From positions 124,001 to 188,000 of the forward strand of contig JBMNPF010000002.1 of assembly GCA_050943475.1 (NCBI GenBank): a DNA stretch of 64,000 bases, read 5' to 3'. The translations under genes were made by a program, and so were the position numbers. The notes under the pieces were generated by a model. It was given only the letters and a program-made list of their open reading frames with translations, made no database searches and was not told where the DNA came from. Within the stretch, counting starts at the first letter, position 1. Each line of letters opens with the position of its first letter. The stretch comes from Metaruminococcus_A sp050943475 (GTDB lineage Bacteria > Bacillota > Clostridia > Oscillospirales > Ruminococcaceae). Positions 17,624 to 24,246 of the stretch are shown here, piece by piece.

Positions 17624-17740
17624 TTATCTACAACTTGGAGCGGTATTAAATTTTTCCACAGCAAAAAAGCCGTCGCTAAAGTAAAAGCCACGGAAAAAGA
17701 AAAAGTTAAAATTTGCTGTGTAAGACTGAATACCGTTCAT
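17624..17740 (-). CDS. Phe-rich leader peptide of the aroF attenuator
   Basis: A 38-residue open reading frame with ATG at 17740 and TAA at 17624. Its translation begins MNGIQSYTANFNFFFFRGFY and contains ten Phe and two Tyr, with four Phe in a row at residues 13 to 16. GGAGG lies about 6 to 10 bases upstream of the ATG. It sits just downstream of a strong promoter and upstream of an intrinsic terminator and aroF, which is the layout of ribosome-mediated attenuation (as in pheL of enteric bacteria). Stalling at Phe codons when Phe-tRNA is short would favour readthrough. The competing antiterminator is not obvious by eye: only weak pairing between the FF codon region and the terminator arm was found. 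A 9-bp pairing CACAGCAAA/TTTGCTGTG exists within the leader. Confidence 0.8.
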   Translation of the reverse strand: MNGIQSYTANFNFFFFRGFYFSDGFFAVEKFNTAPSCR

Positions 17741-17766
17741 GAATTTCCTCCAACTTGGTTTACTTA

Positions 17767-17795
17767 ATTAAAGCACATTCCAAATTGGTTGTCAA
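17767..17795 (-). promoter_or_regulatory. promoter of the aroF operon leader
   Basis: On the minus strand TTGACA (17795-17790), a 17-base spacer and TTTAAT (17772-17767) form a near-consensus vegetative promoter. The expected start at about 17760 puts the leader peptide ATG about 20 bases into the transcript. Confidence 0.8.
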
Positions 17796-17903
17796 GCAAC
17801 TTGGCAAAATTTTCACATATAGCTTGCCCGTGTTTTTCGTGGGACAGGTTCTAAGGACAGGTGTTCCGGCATAACCTTTACTAATCCCAAGAAAGGACAA
17901 GTG

Positions 17904-18953
17904 ATGCAGATGCAGCCGTTCGATCAAGCGGTTTCTTCACTGCCGGGGGAACTTCAACAACTTCTTTCGCGTGTGGAACCCACTCTCCGGCAGGTAATTA
18001 ACGAAATACGGCTTCGCGTAGGGCGACCTTTAATCCTGATGGATCGGCACAGTCATCCTCATTTTATCAGTGAAAATGGACGAACCTTCCACACTCTCCA
18101 ACCCGATTCATTCTGTATGCCGCGTCCGTTGTTGGATGAGTGTGTGCGCTGCATGAGCGATTATTCACTCCACAGCGTACAAAACAGCCTTCAGAATGGA
18201 TTTTTAACATTACGCGGCGGACACCGCGCAGGTTTTTCCGGAAATGTCGCATGGGAAAAGGGGCGTGTAACAGCGGTGCGGCGGATAGACAGCATCAACA
18301 TCCGTATCGCACGGAGCATCGTAGGAGCTGCGGACCGGATAACCGGTTTTTACCGGGCGAATGGATTTGCAGGCACCCTAATTATCGGGCCTCCTTCATC
18401 CGGAAAAACCACCATTTTAAAGGACCTTTGTCGGCAACTTTCCAACGGCGATACAGGGGAGTATTACAAGGTTTCGCTTATTGACGAGCGTGGAGAAATT
18501 GCAGCGAGTTACCGTGGAGAACCCCAAAACGACGTTGGTTGGAACACCGACGTATTTGACGGTTATTCAAAATCCATTGGATTTGATATTGCGGTACGCT
18601 GTATGTCCCCGGATGTCATTGTCTGCGATGAAATTGGCGCAAATGGCGATCCGGAGAGCCTGTTACAGGGCGTGAATTCCGGGAGTGTGGTTGTGGCAAC
18701 TATACATAGCTCATCTTTGGATGAGTTTTTGCATAAGAAAAATAGCAAAGAACTTTTGGCGAGCGGCGCGTTCCATTATTTTGTATTTCTGGGGAGCGCA
18801 AAGCAGGCTGGGACAGTGCGGGAGATCATTCGTTATGATGAAATATGCAGGGATGCTTCTACTATTCATCACGTCGGTGCTGGTGGGGCTGATGTGTTCG
18901 GATCGTCTGAAAAAACGGGTCAGAGAGCTGGAACGCTGTCTGGTATTCATTGA
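17904..18953 (+). CDS. spoIIIAA: stage III sporulation protein AA, secretion-type ATPase
   Basis: SpoIIIAA is the cytoplasmic ATPase of the channel that links mother cell and forespore. It resembles type II/IV secretion ATPases. The 349-residue protein has Walker A GPPSSGKTTIL near residue 160, LIDERGEIAAS and the Walker B-like VIVCDEIG. It is longer than the usual 300 to 310 residues because the frame runs about 40 codons past the end of the conserved region (REIIRYDEI), overlapping spoIIIAB by 119 bases. ATG 17904 with AAAGGAC upstream was preferred over GTG 17901. Confidence 0.93.
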   Translation: MQMQPFDQAVSSLPGELQQLLSRVEPTLRQVINEIRLRVGRPLILMDRHSHPHFISENGRTFHTLQPDSFCMPRPLLDECVRCMSDYSLHSVQNSLQNGFLTLRGGHRAGFSGNVAWEKGRVTAVRRIDSINIRIARSIVGAADRITGFYRANGFAGTLIIGPPSSGKTTILKDLCRQLSNGDTGEYYKVSLIDERGEIAASYRGEPQNDVGWNTDVFDGYSKSIGFDIAVRCMSPDVIVCDEIGANGDPESLLQGVNSGSVVVATIHSSSLDEFLHKKNSKELLASGAFHYFVFLGSAKQAGTVREIIRYDEICRDASTIHHVGAGGADVFGSSEKTGQRAGTLSGIH

Positions 18954-19347
18954 TAAACTAAAGACGTCGCTTCATTATCAAAATCTCCCGACCCGGGAGT
19001 TGATTCTCTCCCTTTCCGGACAAGCGGCGTGTGAAGAACTTCTCTTTCTGCGGTATTGTTCAGAGGCGCTGGAGCAAAACAACCATTTTCCATCGATATG
19101 GCGAAAGAGTGTAGAACGGTGCAGGGGAAAGATGAATCTGCTTCCAGAGGATCTGGAGCTTATGGCGTCCCTTGCAGATATCATTGGTGCAAGCGATGCG
19201 GAAGGCCAGCTTTCCGCTCTGGAGATGATCGAGACGCTGCTGCAAAAACAACGGAATGAGGCAATTTCGGCACAGCAAAAAAAAGGAAAACTTTACCGCT
19301 CTCTCGGTGCGTTAGCGGGAGCGAGTATGGTGGTGTTTTTGCTTTGA
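18835..19347 (+). CDS. spoIIIAB: stage III sporulation protein AB
   Basis: SpoIIIAB is a membrane-anchored component of the mother cell-forespore channel, related to type II secretion GspF. The protein of about 170 residues has an N-terminal transmembrane helix (KYAGMLLLFITSVLVGLMC) then a mostly helical cytoplasmic part, and a hydrophobic C-terminus (LGALAGASMVVFLL). Starts at 18835 and 18838 are both possible; GGAG lies 10 bases before the first. The first 119 bases are shared with the end of spoIIIAA in another frame. Confidence 0.9.
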   Translation: MMKYAGMLLLFITSVLVGLMCSDRLKKRVRELERCLVFIDKLKTSLHYQNLPTRELILSLSGQAACEELLFLRYCSEALEQNNHFPSIWRKSVERCRGKMNLLPEDLELMASLADIIGASDAEGQLSALEMIETLLQKQRNEAISAQQKKGKLYRSLGALAGASMVVFLL

Positions 19348-19355
19348 CCTGCGGT

Positions 19356-19413
19356 GTGTCGCAAAAATCCTAACGCGGTGTTGAATCAGTTTAAAGTGTC
19401 GCAAATTTCCTAA
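19356..19413 (+). repeat. short direct repeat between spoIIIAB and spoIIIAC
   Basis: GTGTCGCAAAAATCCTAA (19356-19373) is repeated as GTGTCGCAAATTTCCTAA (19396-19413), 40 bases apart, with two differences. They lie in the 218-base gap that interrupts the otherwise tight spoIIIA operon. No known role is recognised; they could be a remnant of a duplication or a protein-binding pair. Confidence 0.55.
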
Positions 19414-19565
19414 TGGAAATGCACTTTATTTCTATACAGGCCTTTCTATTTCAACACACAATGTTCCAAATGACGGTAAAAACAACTGGACCCGTCTTGC
19501 TTAAACGGCTGTTCATATACAGTTTCTGTTGGAAACGGGTGACTGTAACAAATGGGGGAATAAAA

Positions 19566-19763
19566 ATGAATGTTGACCTGATTTTTAAGATTGCCGCGAT
19601 TGGTATTATTGTGGCGGTGCTCAATCAGCTTTTGATTCGCTCCGGCAGGGAAGAGCAAGCCATGATGACCACCCTTGCAGGGCTGATTGTTGTTCTGCTG
19701 ATGATTGTCAATGAGATTAGCAACCTGTTTGAGACCGTCAAAAACGTATTTGGGTTGTGGTAA
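19566..19763 (+). CDS. spoIIIAC: stage III sporulation protein AC
   Basis: A 65-residue membrane protein with two predicted transmembrane helices, typical of SpoIIIAC. The N-terminus MNVDLIFKIAAIGIIVAVLNQLL and TTLAGLIVVLLMIVNEIS are hydrophobic, separated by a short charged loop (RSGREEQA). ATG 19566 has GGGGG upstream; the reading frame is open further back to 19413, but that part is not family-like, so I rejected the longer form. It is followed by spoIIIAD after 3 bases. Confidence 0.95.
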   Translation: MNVDLIFKIAAIGIIVAVLNQLLIRSGREEQAMMTTLAGLIVVLLMIVNEISNLFETVKNVFGLW

Positions 19764-19766
19764 AAC

Positions 19767-20159
19767 ATGGGGATCAGCATTTTTTCCATTATTGGCCTTG
19801 CAATTATTTCCGCAATGCTCTGTCTGCTCCTCAAGCAGTACCGTCCGGAATTTGCACTTTCTGCAACTCTTATTTGCGGAATAGTCATTTTTCTAACAGT
19901 CATTGCCGAAATGACGCCGCTGTTTGATATGATACGTACCACATTGGACAAGATTCAGGGCGGCAACGAGTATACAATGGTCATTATAAAAGCGCTTGGC
20001 ATTTGCTACATTACACAGCTTGCCTCGGATACCTGCCAGGACGCTGGCGAACGGGCGATGGCCGGCAAAATTGAACTGGCGGGGCGGGTAGCGGTTTTAC
20101 TGCTTTCGCTTCCCATGTTTTCAAGTATTCTTCAAATTGCACTCGAATTGATAGGATGA
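19767..20159 (+). CDS. spoIIIAD: stage III sporulation protein AD
   Basis: A 130-residue membrane protein of the spoIIIA channel. It has three or four hydrophobic segments, starting with IFSIIGLAIISAMLCLLLKQ, and the conserved stretch IKALGICYITQLASDTCQDAG. It begins 3 bases after spoIIIAC. In well-studied systems it works with SpoIIIAE and SpoIIIAC in the mother cell membrane. Confidence 0.95.
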   Translation: MGISIFSIIGLAIISAMLCLLLKQYRPEFALSATLICGIVIFLTVIAEMTPLFDMIRTTLDKIQGGNEYTMVIIKALGICYITQLASDTCQDAGERAMAGKIELAGRVAVLLLSLPMFSSILQIALELIG

Positions 20160-20177
20160 AGTTTAAACGGAGGAATT

Positions 20178-21317
20178 ATGAAAGCAAAAGCAATCCGCTG
20201 TATTGTCATAACCCTGCTGCTGTTTGCTCTGATGACTGTCCCGGTATTTGCGCTGGACGAGTCCCAGGAGGAATTTATCGGCGATATGGAACAGAGTATT
20301 TCCGGGGATTTGGAAACCAATATCCCAGATTCCGCTCAGGAAATGCTGGGGGAAAACGGCCTTGCGCATTTTGATGTGGACGCTATATCCAATTTCCAGT
20401 TTACCGATCTCTTCAGCAGTATATTTGACATGGGCAAAAATTATTTTACTGCTCCTTTCCGGGTGTTTGCCATGCTGACAGGGGTGTTTTTGCTCATTGC
20501 GCTCATCAATGCGGCGCATCCGCCGGCTTCCGGTATGGTATCCGTTCAGCACTTTGTTGGAATTTCAGCAATGCTTCTCATCCTTTCATCTCCTGTGATT
20601 GATTGTGTGCATCGGGCGGTAGATTCCATTACCCAGTGCAGTCAGTTTATTTTAAGCTTTATTCCGGTTTTTACCGGGGTGGTAGCGGTTTCCGGCAAGC
20701 CGGTTTCCTCCATGACATACAGCTCTTTTTTGTTTGGAACCGTAGAGGTCATTTCGCAAATTTCGGCAACCATTCTCCTGCCGCTGCTTTGTATTTATCT
20801 GGCGTTTTGCATTGTCGGTACCTTGAACCCAGCGCTTAAGCTGGACGCTGTAGCGGGTTCGGTAAAAAAGGTGGTTGTTTGGGTTATCGGCCTGCTGCTG
20901 ACAGTTTTTGTAGCATTGCTTTCAGTGCAGTCGCTGATTTCCGGTTCGGCGGATACCGTTGCTGCCAAAACAACCAAATTTTTCATCGGCAGTTTGATTC
21001 CGGTCTTTGGCAGCGCGCTCAGCGAGGCTTTCAACTCGGTTCAGGGGTGTCTTGGCTTTATGAAACAGGTAACAGGTTCTTTTGGTATCATTGTAGCGAT
21101 CTGCACCTTTTTACCGATTGTGATTGAAATATTAATGATGCTCCTCGCCGTCAATATAAGCCAAATGGTTGGCAGTGTTCTGGGGGTTGAGCGGCTGTGC
21201 GGGCTGCTCAAATCCGTTTCCTCTATGCTGTCCTTGCTGTTGGGGCTCATCCTCTGCTTTGCAGTGATGATTATTATTTCCACGACCATTATTATGATGC
21301 TGTCCATGGGGGTATAG
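20178..21317 (+). CDS. spoIIIAE: stage III sporulation protein AE
   Basis: The largest membrane subunit of the spoIIIA channel, 379 residues. Residues 1 to 24 look like a cleavable signal (AIRCIVITLLLFALMTVPVFA), then an acidic soluble segment to about residue 90 (FIGDMEQSISGDLETN), followed by about seven transmembrane helices. Conserved stretches include AVDSITQCSQFILSFIPVF and GSLIPVFGSALSEAFNSVQG. AACGGAGGAAT precedes the ATG. A close spoIIIAF follows. Confidence 0.95.
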   Translation: MKAKAIRCIVITLLLFALMTVPVFALDESQEEFIGDMEQSISGDLETNIPDSAQEMLGENGLAHFDVDAISNFQFTDLFSSIFDMGKNYFTAPFRVFAMLTGVFLLIALINAAHPPASGMVSVQHFVGISAMLLILSSPVIDCVHRAVDSITQCSQFILSFIPVFTGVVAVSGKPVSSMTYSSFLFGTVEVISQISATILLPLLCIYLAFCIVGTLNPALKLDAVAGSVKKVVVWVIGLLLTVFVALLSVQSLISGSADTVAAKTTKFFIGSLIPVFGSALSEAFNSVQGCLGFMKQVTGSFGIIVAICTFLPIVIEILMMLLAVNISQMVGSVLGVERLCGLLKSVSSMLSLLLGLILCFAVMIIISTTIIMMLSMGV

Positions 21318-21321
21318 CGGG

Positions 21322-21807
21322 ATGAATATCATACGGGAAATTGGAATATCTATTTGTGTCACTGCGGTAGCAACAGCTGTTTTTCATGGATTAATGCCCA
21401 ATTCCACCCTTGAAAAAACGGCGCGGTTTGTATTGAGCTTGTTTTTTCTCTGCTGCCTAATTTTGCCGTTTACCCATTATGATTTTTCGGATATTGAGGC
21501 CTTAACAGCCTATCAAACCGGAGACTCGCCGGTAAACAGTGAATCCCTACAGCAAACTGTCAACCGGAAGCTGAATGAAATGTCGGAACAGGCGGTTCGG
21601 CAGACAGTGAAATCCATTTTGGAGCAAAATGGAATTGTGCCGCAGGAAATCGCGGTAGAAACTAATATTGAGGACAATAACTGCATAAGTATTAGTAAAG
21701 TCATCGTCACGGTAAAACCGGAGGATGAAACAGCAGCCCAGGCCCTTGTTCCATCGCTTACAACCGGGGAAGAAACAACGGTGGAAGTGCGGGTGCAGGC
21801 AACGTAA
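21322..21807 (+). CDS. spoIIIAF: stage III sporulation protein AF
   Basis: A 161-residue protein with two N-terminal transmembrane helices (about 8 to 24 and 34 to 50) and a soluble C-terminal part that carries a ring-building-like fold in the family. NSTLEKTARFVLSLFFLCCLI is recognisable as the second helix with its preceding segment. It starts 4 bases after spoIIIAE, suggesting coupled translation. Confidence 0.92.
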   Translation: MNIIREIGISICVTAVATAVFHGLMPNSTLEKTARFVLSLFFLCCLILPFTHYDFSDIEALTAYQTGDSPVNSESLQQTVNRKLNEMSEQAVRQTVKSILEQNGIVPQEIAVETNIEDNNCISISKVIVTVKPEDETAAQALVPSLTTGEETTVEVRVQAT

Positions 21808-21829
21808 AGAATGCGGAGGATAAAGGAAA

Positions 21830-22393
21830 ATGGCTTTTCTGGAATCGTTCAAAAATATCTTCTCAAAAAATGACAAGCGTATCCGTATCTTTTTTGTTTT
21901 GGGAATTGTGGGAATTGTCCTCATTGGAATTTCTCAGTTCTGGCCTTCTTCAAGCGGGGACGCGCCGGCTGCTGCGGAGGATACAACTGCCGCTACAGAG
22001 GCATACCGACAAAAAGTGGAACAACAGATAGGGGAGGTTATCTCCTCGGTAGAAGGTGTTGGTGAAGCACGGGTCATGGTCACACTGGAAAGCGGCGTTG
22101 AATACATTTATGAAAAAGAGCAAAATGTAACGTCGACCCTGAATCAAGATGAGACCAACGGAGGCACCAAAATCCAGCAAAATGAGGATACCAAAGAGTC
22201 GTTTATTCTTGTAGAGGATGCGAACGGACGCAAAACGGCCTTGGTTCGTAAAACACTGGAGCCTAAAATCCAGGGGGTTGTGGTTGTTTGTGAAGGCGGA
22301 AGCCGTGCAACGGTGGTCAAAACGGTGAGCGATTTGATTACAACAGCCTACGACATTGGTTATGACCGCGTCTGCGTCATAAAATCAAATTAA
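21830..22393 (+). CDS. spoIIIAG: stage III sporulation protein AG
   Basis: SpoIIIAG forms an oligomeric ring between the two membranes around the forespore. The 187-residue protein has a single transmembrane helix at about residues 22 to 42 (IFFVLGIVGIVLIGISQFW) followed by an Ala/Thr-rich linker and a ring-building domain with EQQIGEVISSVEGVGEARVMV and the C-terminal VVVCEGGSRATVVKTVSD. AAAGGAAA precedes the ATG. Confidence 0.94.
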   Translation: MAFLESFKNIFSKNDKRIRIFFVLGIVGIVLIGISQFWPSSSGDAPAAAEDTTAATEAYRQKVEQQIGEVISSVEGVGEARVMVTLESGVEYIYEKEQNVTSTLNQDETNGGTKIQQNEDTKESFILVEDANGRKTALVRKTLEPKIQGVVVVCEGGSRATVVKTVSDLITTAYDIGYDRVCVIKSN

Positions 22394-22412
22394 ACTATAT
22401 GGAGGAGTCACA

Positions 22413-22982
22413 ATGAAACTCAATATGATTGTTGGTAAAAAGCAGATTGTTCTGGCATCGCTGATTCTGGTTCTGGGAGTCGCCGTTTACATAAACTGGA
22501 CTTTTGCAAACGACGAAAACAACATTGCGGCCAATGCGGGGGTTTCGGATTCTTCCACATCAGACGGCACCAGCTCCGACGCGGATAAAAATTACGGAGA
22601 CGCTTCTTTGGTAAGCAATACTGCCGATAATTCGGATGATTTCTTTGCCAAGGCACGCCTTGAAAAACAGACCTCCCGTGATGAGGCCGTGGCCACACTT
22701 GCCAAAATGTTTGGGGATACCTCCGCCAGCAGTGAGCAGGTAAAAGAGGCGACCGATAAAGCGCTTGCCACCGCCCAGATGATCGAGAGTGAGAGCAAGA
22801 TGGAAACCCTTATCAAATCCAAGGGGTTTGCCGACTGTGTTGTTTATCTTTCAGATCAAAATGCGAAAGTGGTTGTTAAAACCGATGGACTGGACGAAGC
22901 GGGCGCCGCACAGATCATGGACATTGTAGTATCCGAGGCACAGGTGCCAAATGAAAATGTATCCATTGTTGAAGTCCAGTAA
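22413..22982 (+). CDS. spoIIIAH: stage III sporulation protein AH
   Basis: SpoIIIAH spans the mother cell side of the channel and binds SpoIIQ from the forespore in Bacillus. The 189-residue protein has one transmembrane helix at about residues 10 to 28 (VLASLILVLGVAVYINW), an acidic Ser/Asp-rich linker, and a YscJ/FliF-like ring-building domain near the C-terminus. No spoIIQ is seen in this window. GGAGGAG is 8 bases before the ATG. It ends the operon. Confidence 0.94.
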   Translation: MKLNMIVGKKQIVLASLILVLGVAVYINWTFANDENNIAANAGVSDSSTSDGTSSDADKNYGDASLVSNTADNSDDFFAKARLEKQTSRDEAVATLAKMFGDTSASSEQVKEATDKALATAQMIESESKMETLIKSKGFADCVVYLSDQNAKVVVKTDGLDEAGAAQIMDIVVSEAQVPNENVSIVEVQ

Positions 22983-22997
22983 AATTTGTGCTATACT
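22969..22997 (+). promoter_or_regulatory. upstream promoter of rplU (P1)
   Basis: TTGAAG (22969-22974) overlaps the end of spoIIIAH and is spaced 17 bases from TATACT (22992-22997), a good vegetative promoter. It would add about 230 bases of leader to the rplU transcript. Confidence 0.6.
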
Positions 22998-23124
22998 ATT
23001 GTCAGTTTATTAAAAGGTCCTTTTGTTGCATGAGCCAGAGTTTTATGGTAAGCAGCAGGGTGAAAGCGTTTTTGTTCGCGCCCAATAAAGTGCTTGGAAT
23101 TACTGAGAAAATAATAGGTTTTCG

Positions 23125-23180
23125 TTGACATTTGACCTGCAGTATGGTAAAATTTATTTTGCCGCATATTGCAGGTCAAA
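23125..23180 (+). promoter_or_regulatory. main rplU promoter with an inverted repeat around the -10
   Basis: TTGACA (23125-23130), a 17-base spacer and TAAAAT (23148-23153) are close to consensus. The spacer sequence TTTGACCTGCAGTATG (23131-23146) is repeated inverted as CATATTGCAGGTCAAA (23165-23180) with one mismatch, so two arms flank the -10 and start point. This is compatible with a repressor site. Confidence 0.7.
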
Positions 23181-23193
23181 AGTCGGTTTATCC

Positions 23194-23236
23194 GCACCTG
23201 TGAATAGCGAGTTTAAAGAAAGAGGCAGGTGCCTTT
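23194..23236 (+). promoter_or_regulatory. rplU mRNA leader hairpin
   Basis: GCACCTG (23194-23200) pairs with CAGGTGC (23226-23232) right before the rplU ATG at 23237, covering the ribosome-binding region. Firmicutes L21 leaders (ylxF-L21 family) are known to be autoregulatory; that this is one is an inference from position and pairing, not a match of the whole consensus. Confidence 0.4.
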
Positions 23237-23551
23237 ATGTACGCAATTATTGAAACCGGCGGAAAACAGTACCGCGTAGGCGTTGGCGATGTTGTGTTTG
23301 TTGAAAAGCTCGACGTTCAGGCTGACGAAACCATTACGTTTGACAAAGTTGTTGCAGTCTCCAAAGAGGATGGCAAACTTTCTGTCGGCGCTCCGCTTGT
23401 AGACGGTGCTTCTGTTAGCGCAAAAGTACTGAAAAACGGAAAATCCAAAAAAATTACCGTTTTTACCTACAAACCGAAAAAGGATTCCAAACGTAAAATG
23501 GGACACAGACAGCCCTATACTCAGGTTCGGATTGAAGCCATCAATGCGTAA
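23237..23551 (+). CDS. rplU: 50S ribosomal protein L21
   Basis: L21 of the large ribosomal subunit, 104 residues. MYAIIETGGKQYRV is the standard N-terminus and GHRQPYTQVRIEAI the C-terminal signature. It is the first gene of the rplU-prp-rpmA-obg cluster. Two promoters and a hairpin lie upstream. Confidence 0.98.
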   Translation: MYAIIETGGKQYRVGVGDVVFVEKLDVQADETITFDKVVAVSKEDGKLSVGAPLVDGASVSAKVLKNGKSKKITVFTYKPKKDSKRKMGHRQPYTQVRIEAINA

Positions 23552-23557
23552 CATCTG

Positions 23558-23878
23558 ATGATAAAGGTTGCTTTGTTGTCACGTTCGGGCCGTTTAAACG
23601 GGTTTCGTGTAACTGGTCATGCTGGTTTTGCGGAGAGCGGTTCCGATATTGTCTGCGCAAGCGTAACCGCGGCTGTTCAGTTGACAGCGAATGGCATTAC
23701 CGAGTGTGCAGACGTTCCAGCAGAGATCGAGGTGCAGGAAAGTCTCGTTTCGCTGTTGTTGCCCGTACGGTGCCAAAGTGAGGTTGCTTTTAAAATGTTG
23801 GAAGCGTTTGCGCTTGAAGTTAAGCTCCTTGCTGAGGATTATAATGATTATGTCGTATTAACAAATGCGGAGGTGTAA
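23558..23878 (+). CDS. prp: ribosomal-processing cysteine protease Prp
   Basis: Prp cleaves the N-terminal extension of L27 before it enters the ribosome. The 106-residue protein shows the catalytic pair H21 in VTGHAGFAESG and C33 in DIVCASVTAAV. It lies between rplU and rpmA, the conserved place for prp (ysxB) in Firmicutes. Its substrate encoded next has the matching extension. Confidence 0.93.
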   Translation: MIKVALLSRSGRLNGFRVTGHAGFAESGSDIVCASVTAAVQLTANGITECADVPAEIEVQESLVSLLLPVRCQSEVAFKMLEAFALEVKLLAEDYNDYVVLTNAEV

Positions 23879-23882
23879 TACT

Positions 23883-24161
23883 ATGATTAAATTGGATATT
23901 CAGTTTTTTGCTCATAAAAAGGGTGTTGGTTCCACTAAAAACGGACGTGATTCCGAATCCAAGCGTCTGGGCGTGAAACGCGGCGATGGCCAGTTTGTTC
24001 TTGCTGGAAACATCCTCGTTCGTCAGCGCGGTACCCATATCCATGCGGGCGAAAATGTTGGACGCGGTTCTGACGATACGCTGTTTGCTCTGGTTGACGG
24101 TAAAGTCAAATTTGAGCGCGTTGGCCGTGACCGTAAAAGAGTCAGCGTTTACAGCGCATAA
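23883..24161 (+). CDS. rpmA: 50S ribosomal protein L27 with cleavable N-terminal extension
   Basis: L27, 92 residues. It begins MIKLDIQFFAHKKGVGST: residues 1 to 9 match the Firmicutes extension removed by Prp, expected to be cut after QFF so that mature L27 starts AHKKG. The rest is standard (GRDSESKRLG, ILVRQRGTHIHAG). The frame is open upstream to 23865, but ATG 23883 has GGAGGTG upstream and gives the known extension length. Confidence 0.97.
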   Translation: MIKLDIQFFAHKKGVGSTKNGRDSESKRLGVKRGDGQFVLAGNILVRQRGTHIHAGENVGRGSDDTLFALVDGKVKFERVGRDRKRVSVYSA

Positions 24162-24180
24162 GTGGTTTAATGCTTTACAG

Positions 24181-24215
24181 AATGACTCTCGTCTGAATAG
24201 GCGGGAGTCATTTTT
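24181..24215 (+). terminator. intrinsic terminator after rpmA
   Basis: An 11-bp stem (24181-24191 with 24202-24212, containing AATGACTC) with a 10-base loop and a T run to 24215. It may reduce but not stop reading into obg. Confidence 0.75.
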
Positions 24216-24246
24216 GTAAACGGATGTTTGAGAAAGGACAGCCTTT

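Noticed and set aside
19413..19565. N-terminal extension of spoIIIAC by 51 codons
   Set aside because: The ATG at 19566 has its own GGGGG site and matches the known protein length; the extension is not family-like.
22991..23197. A minus-strand frame of 68 codons between spoIIIAH and rplU
   Set aside because: The region carries two rplU promoters on the plus strand, and the frame has no ribosome binding site or domain.
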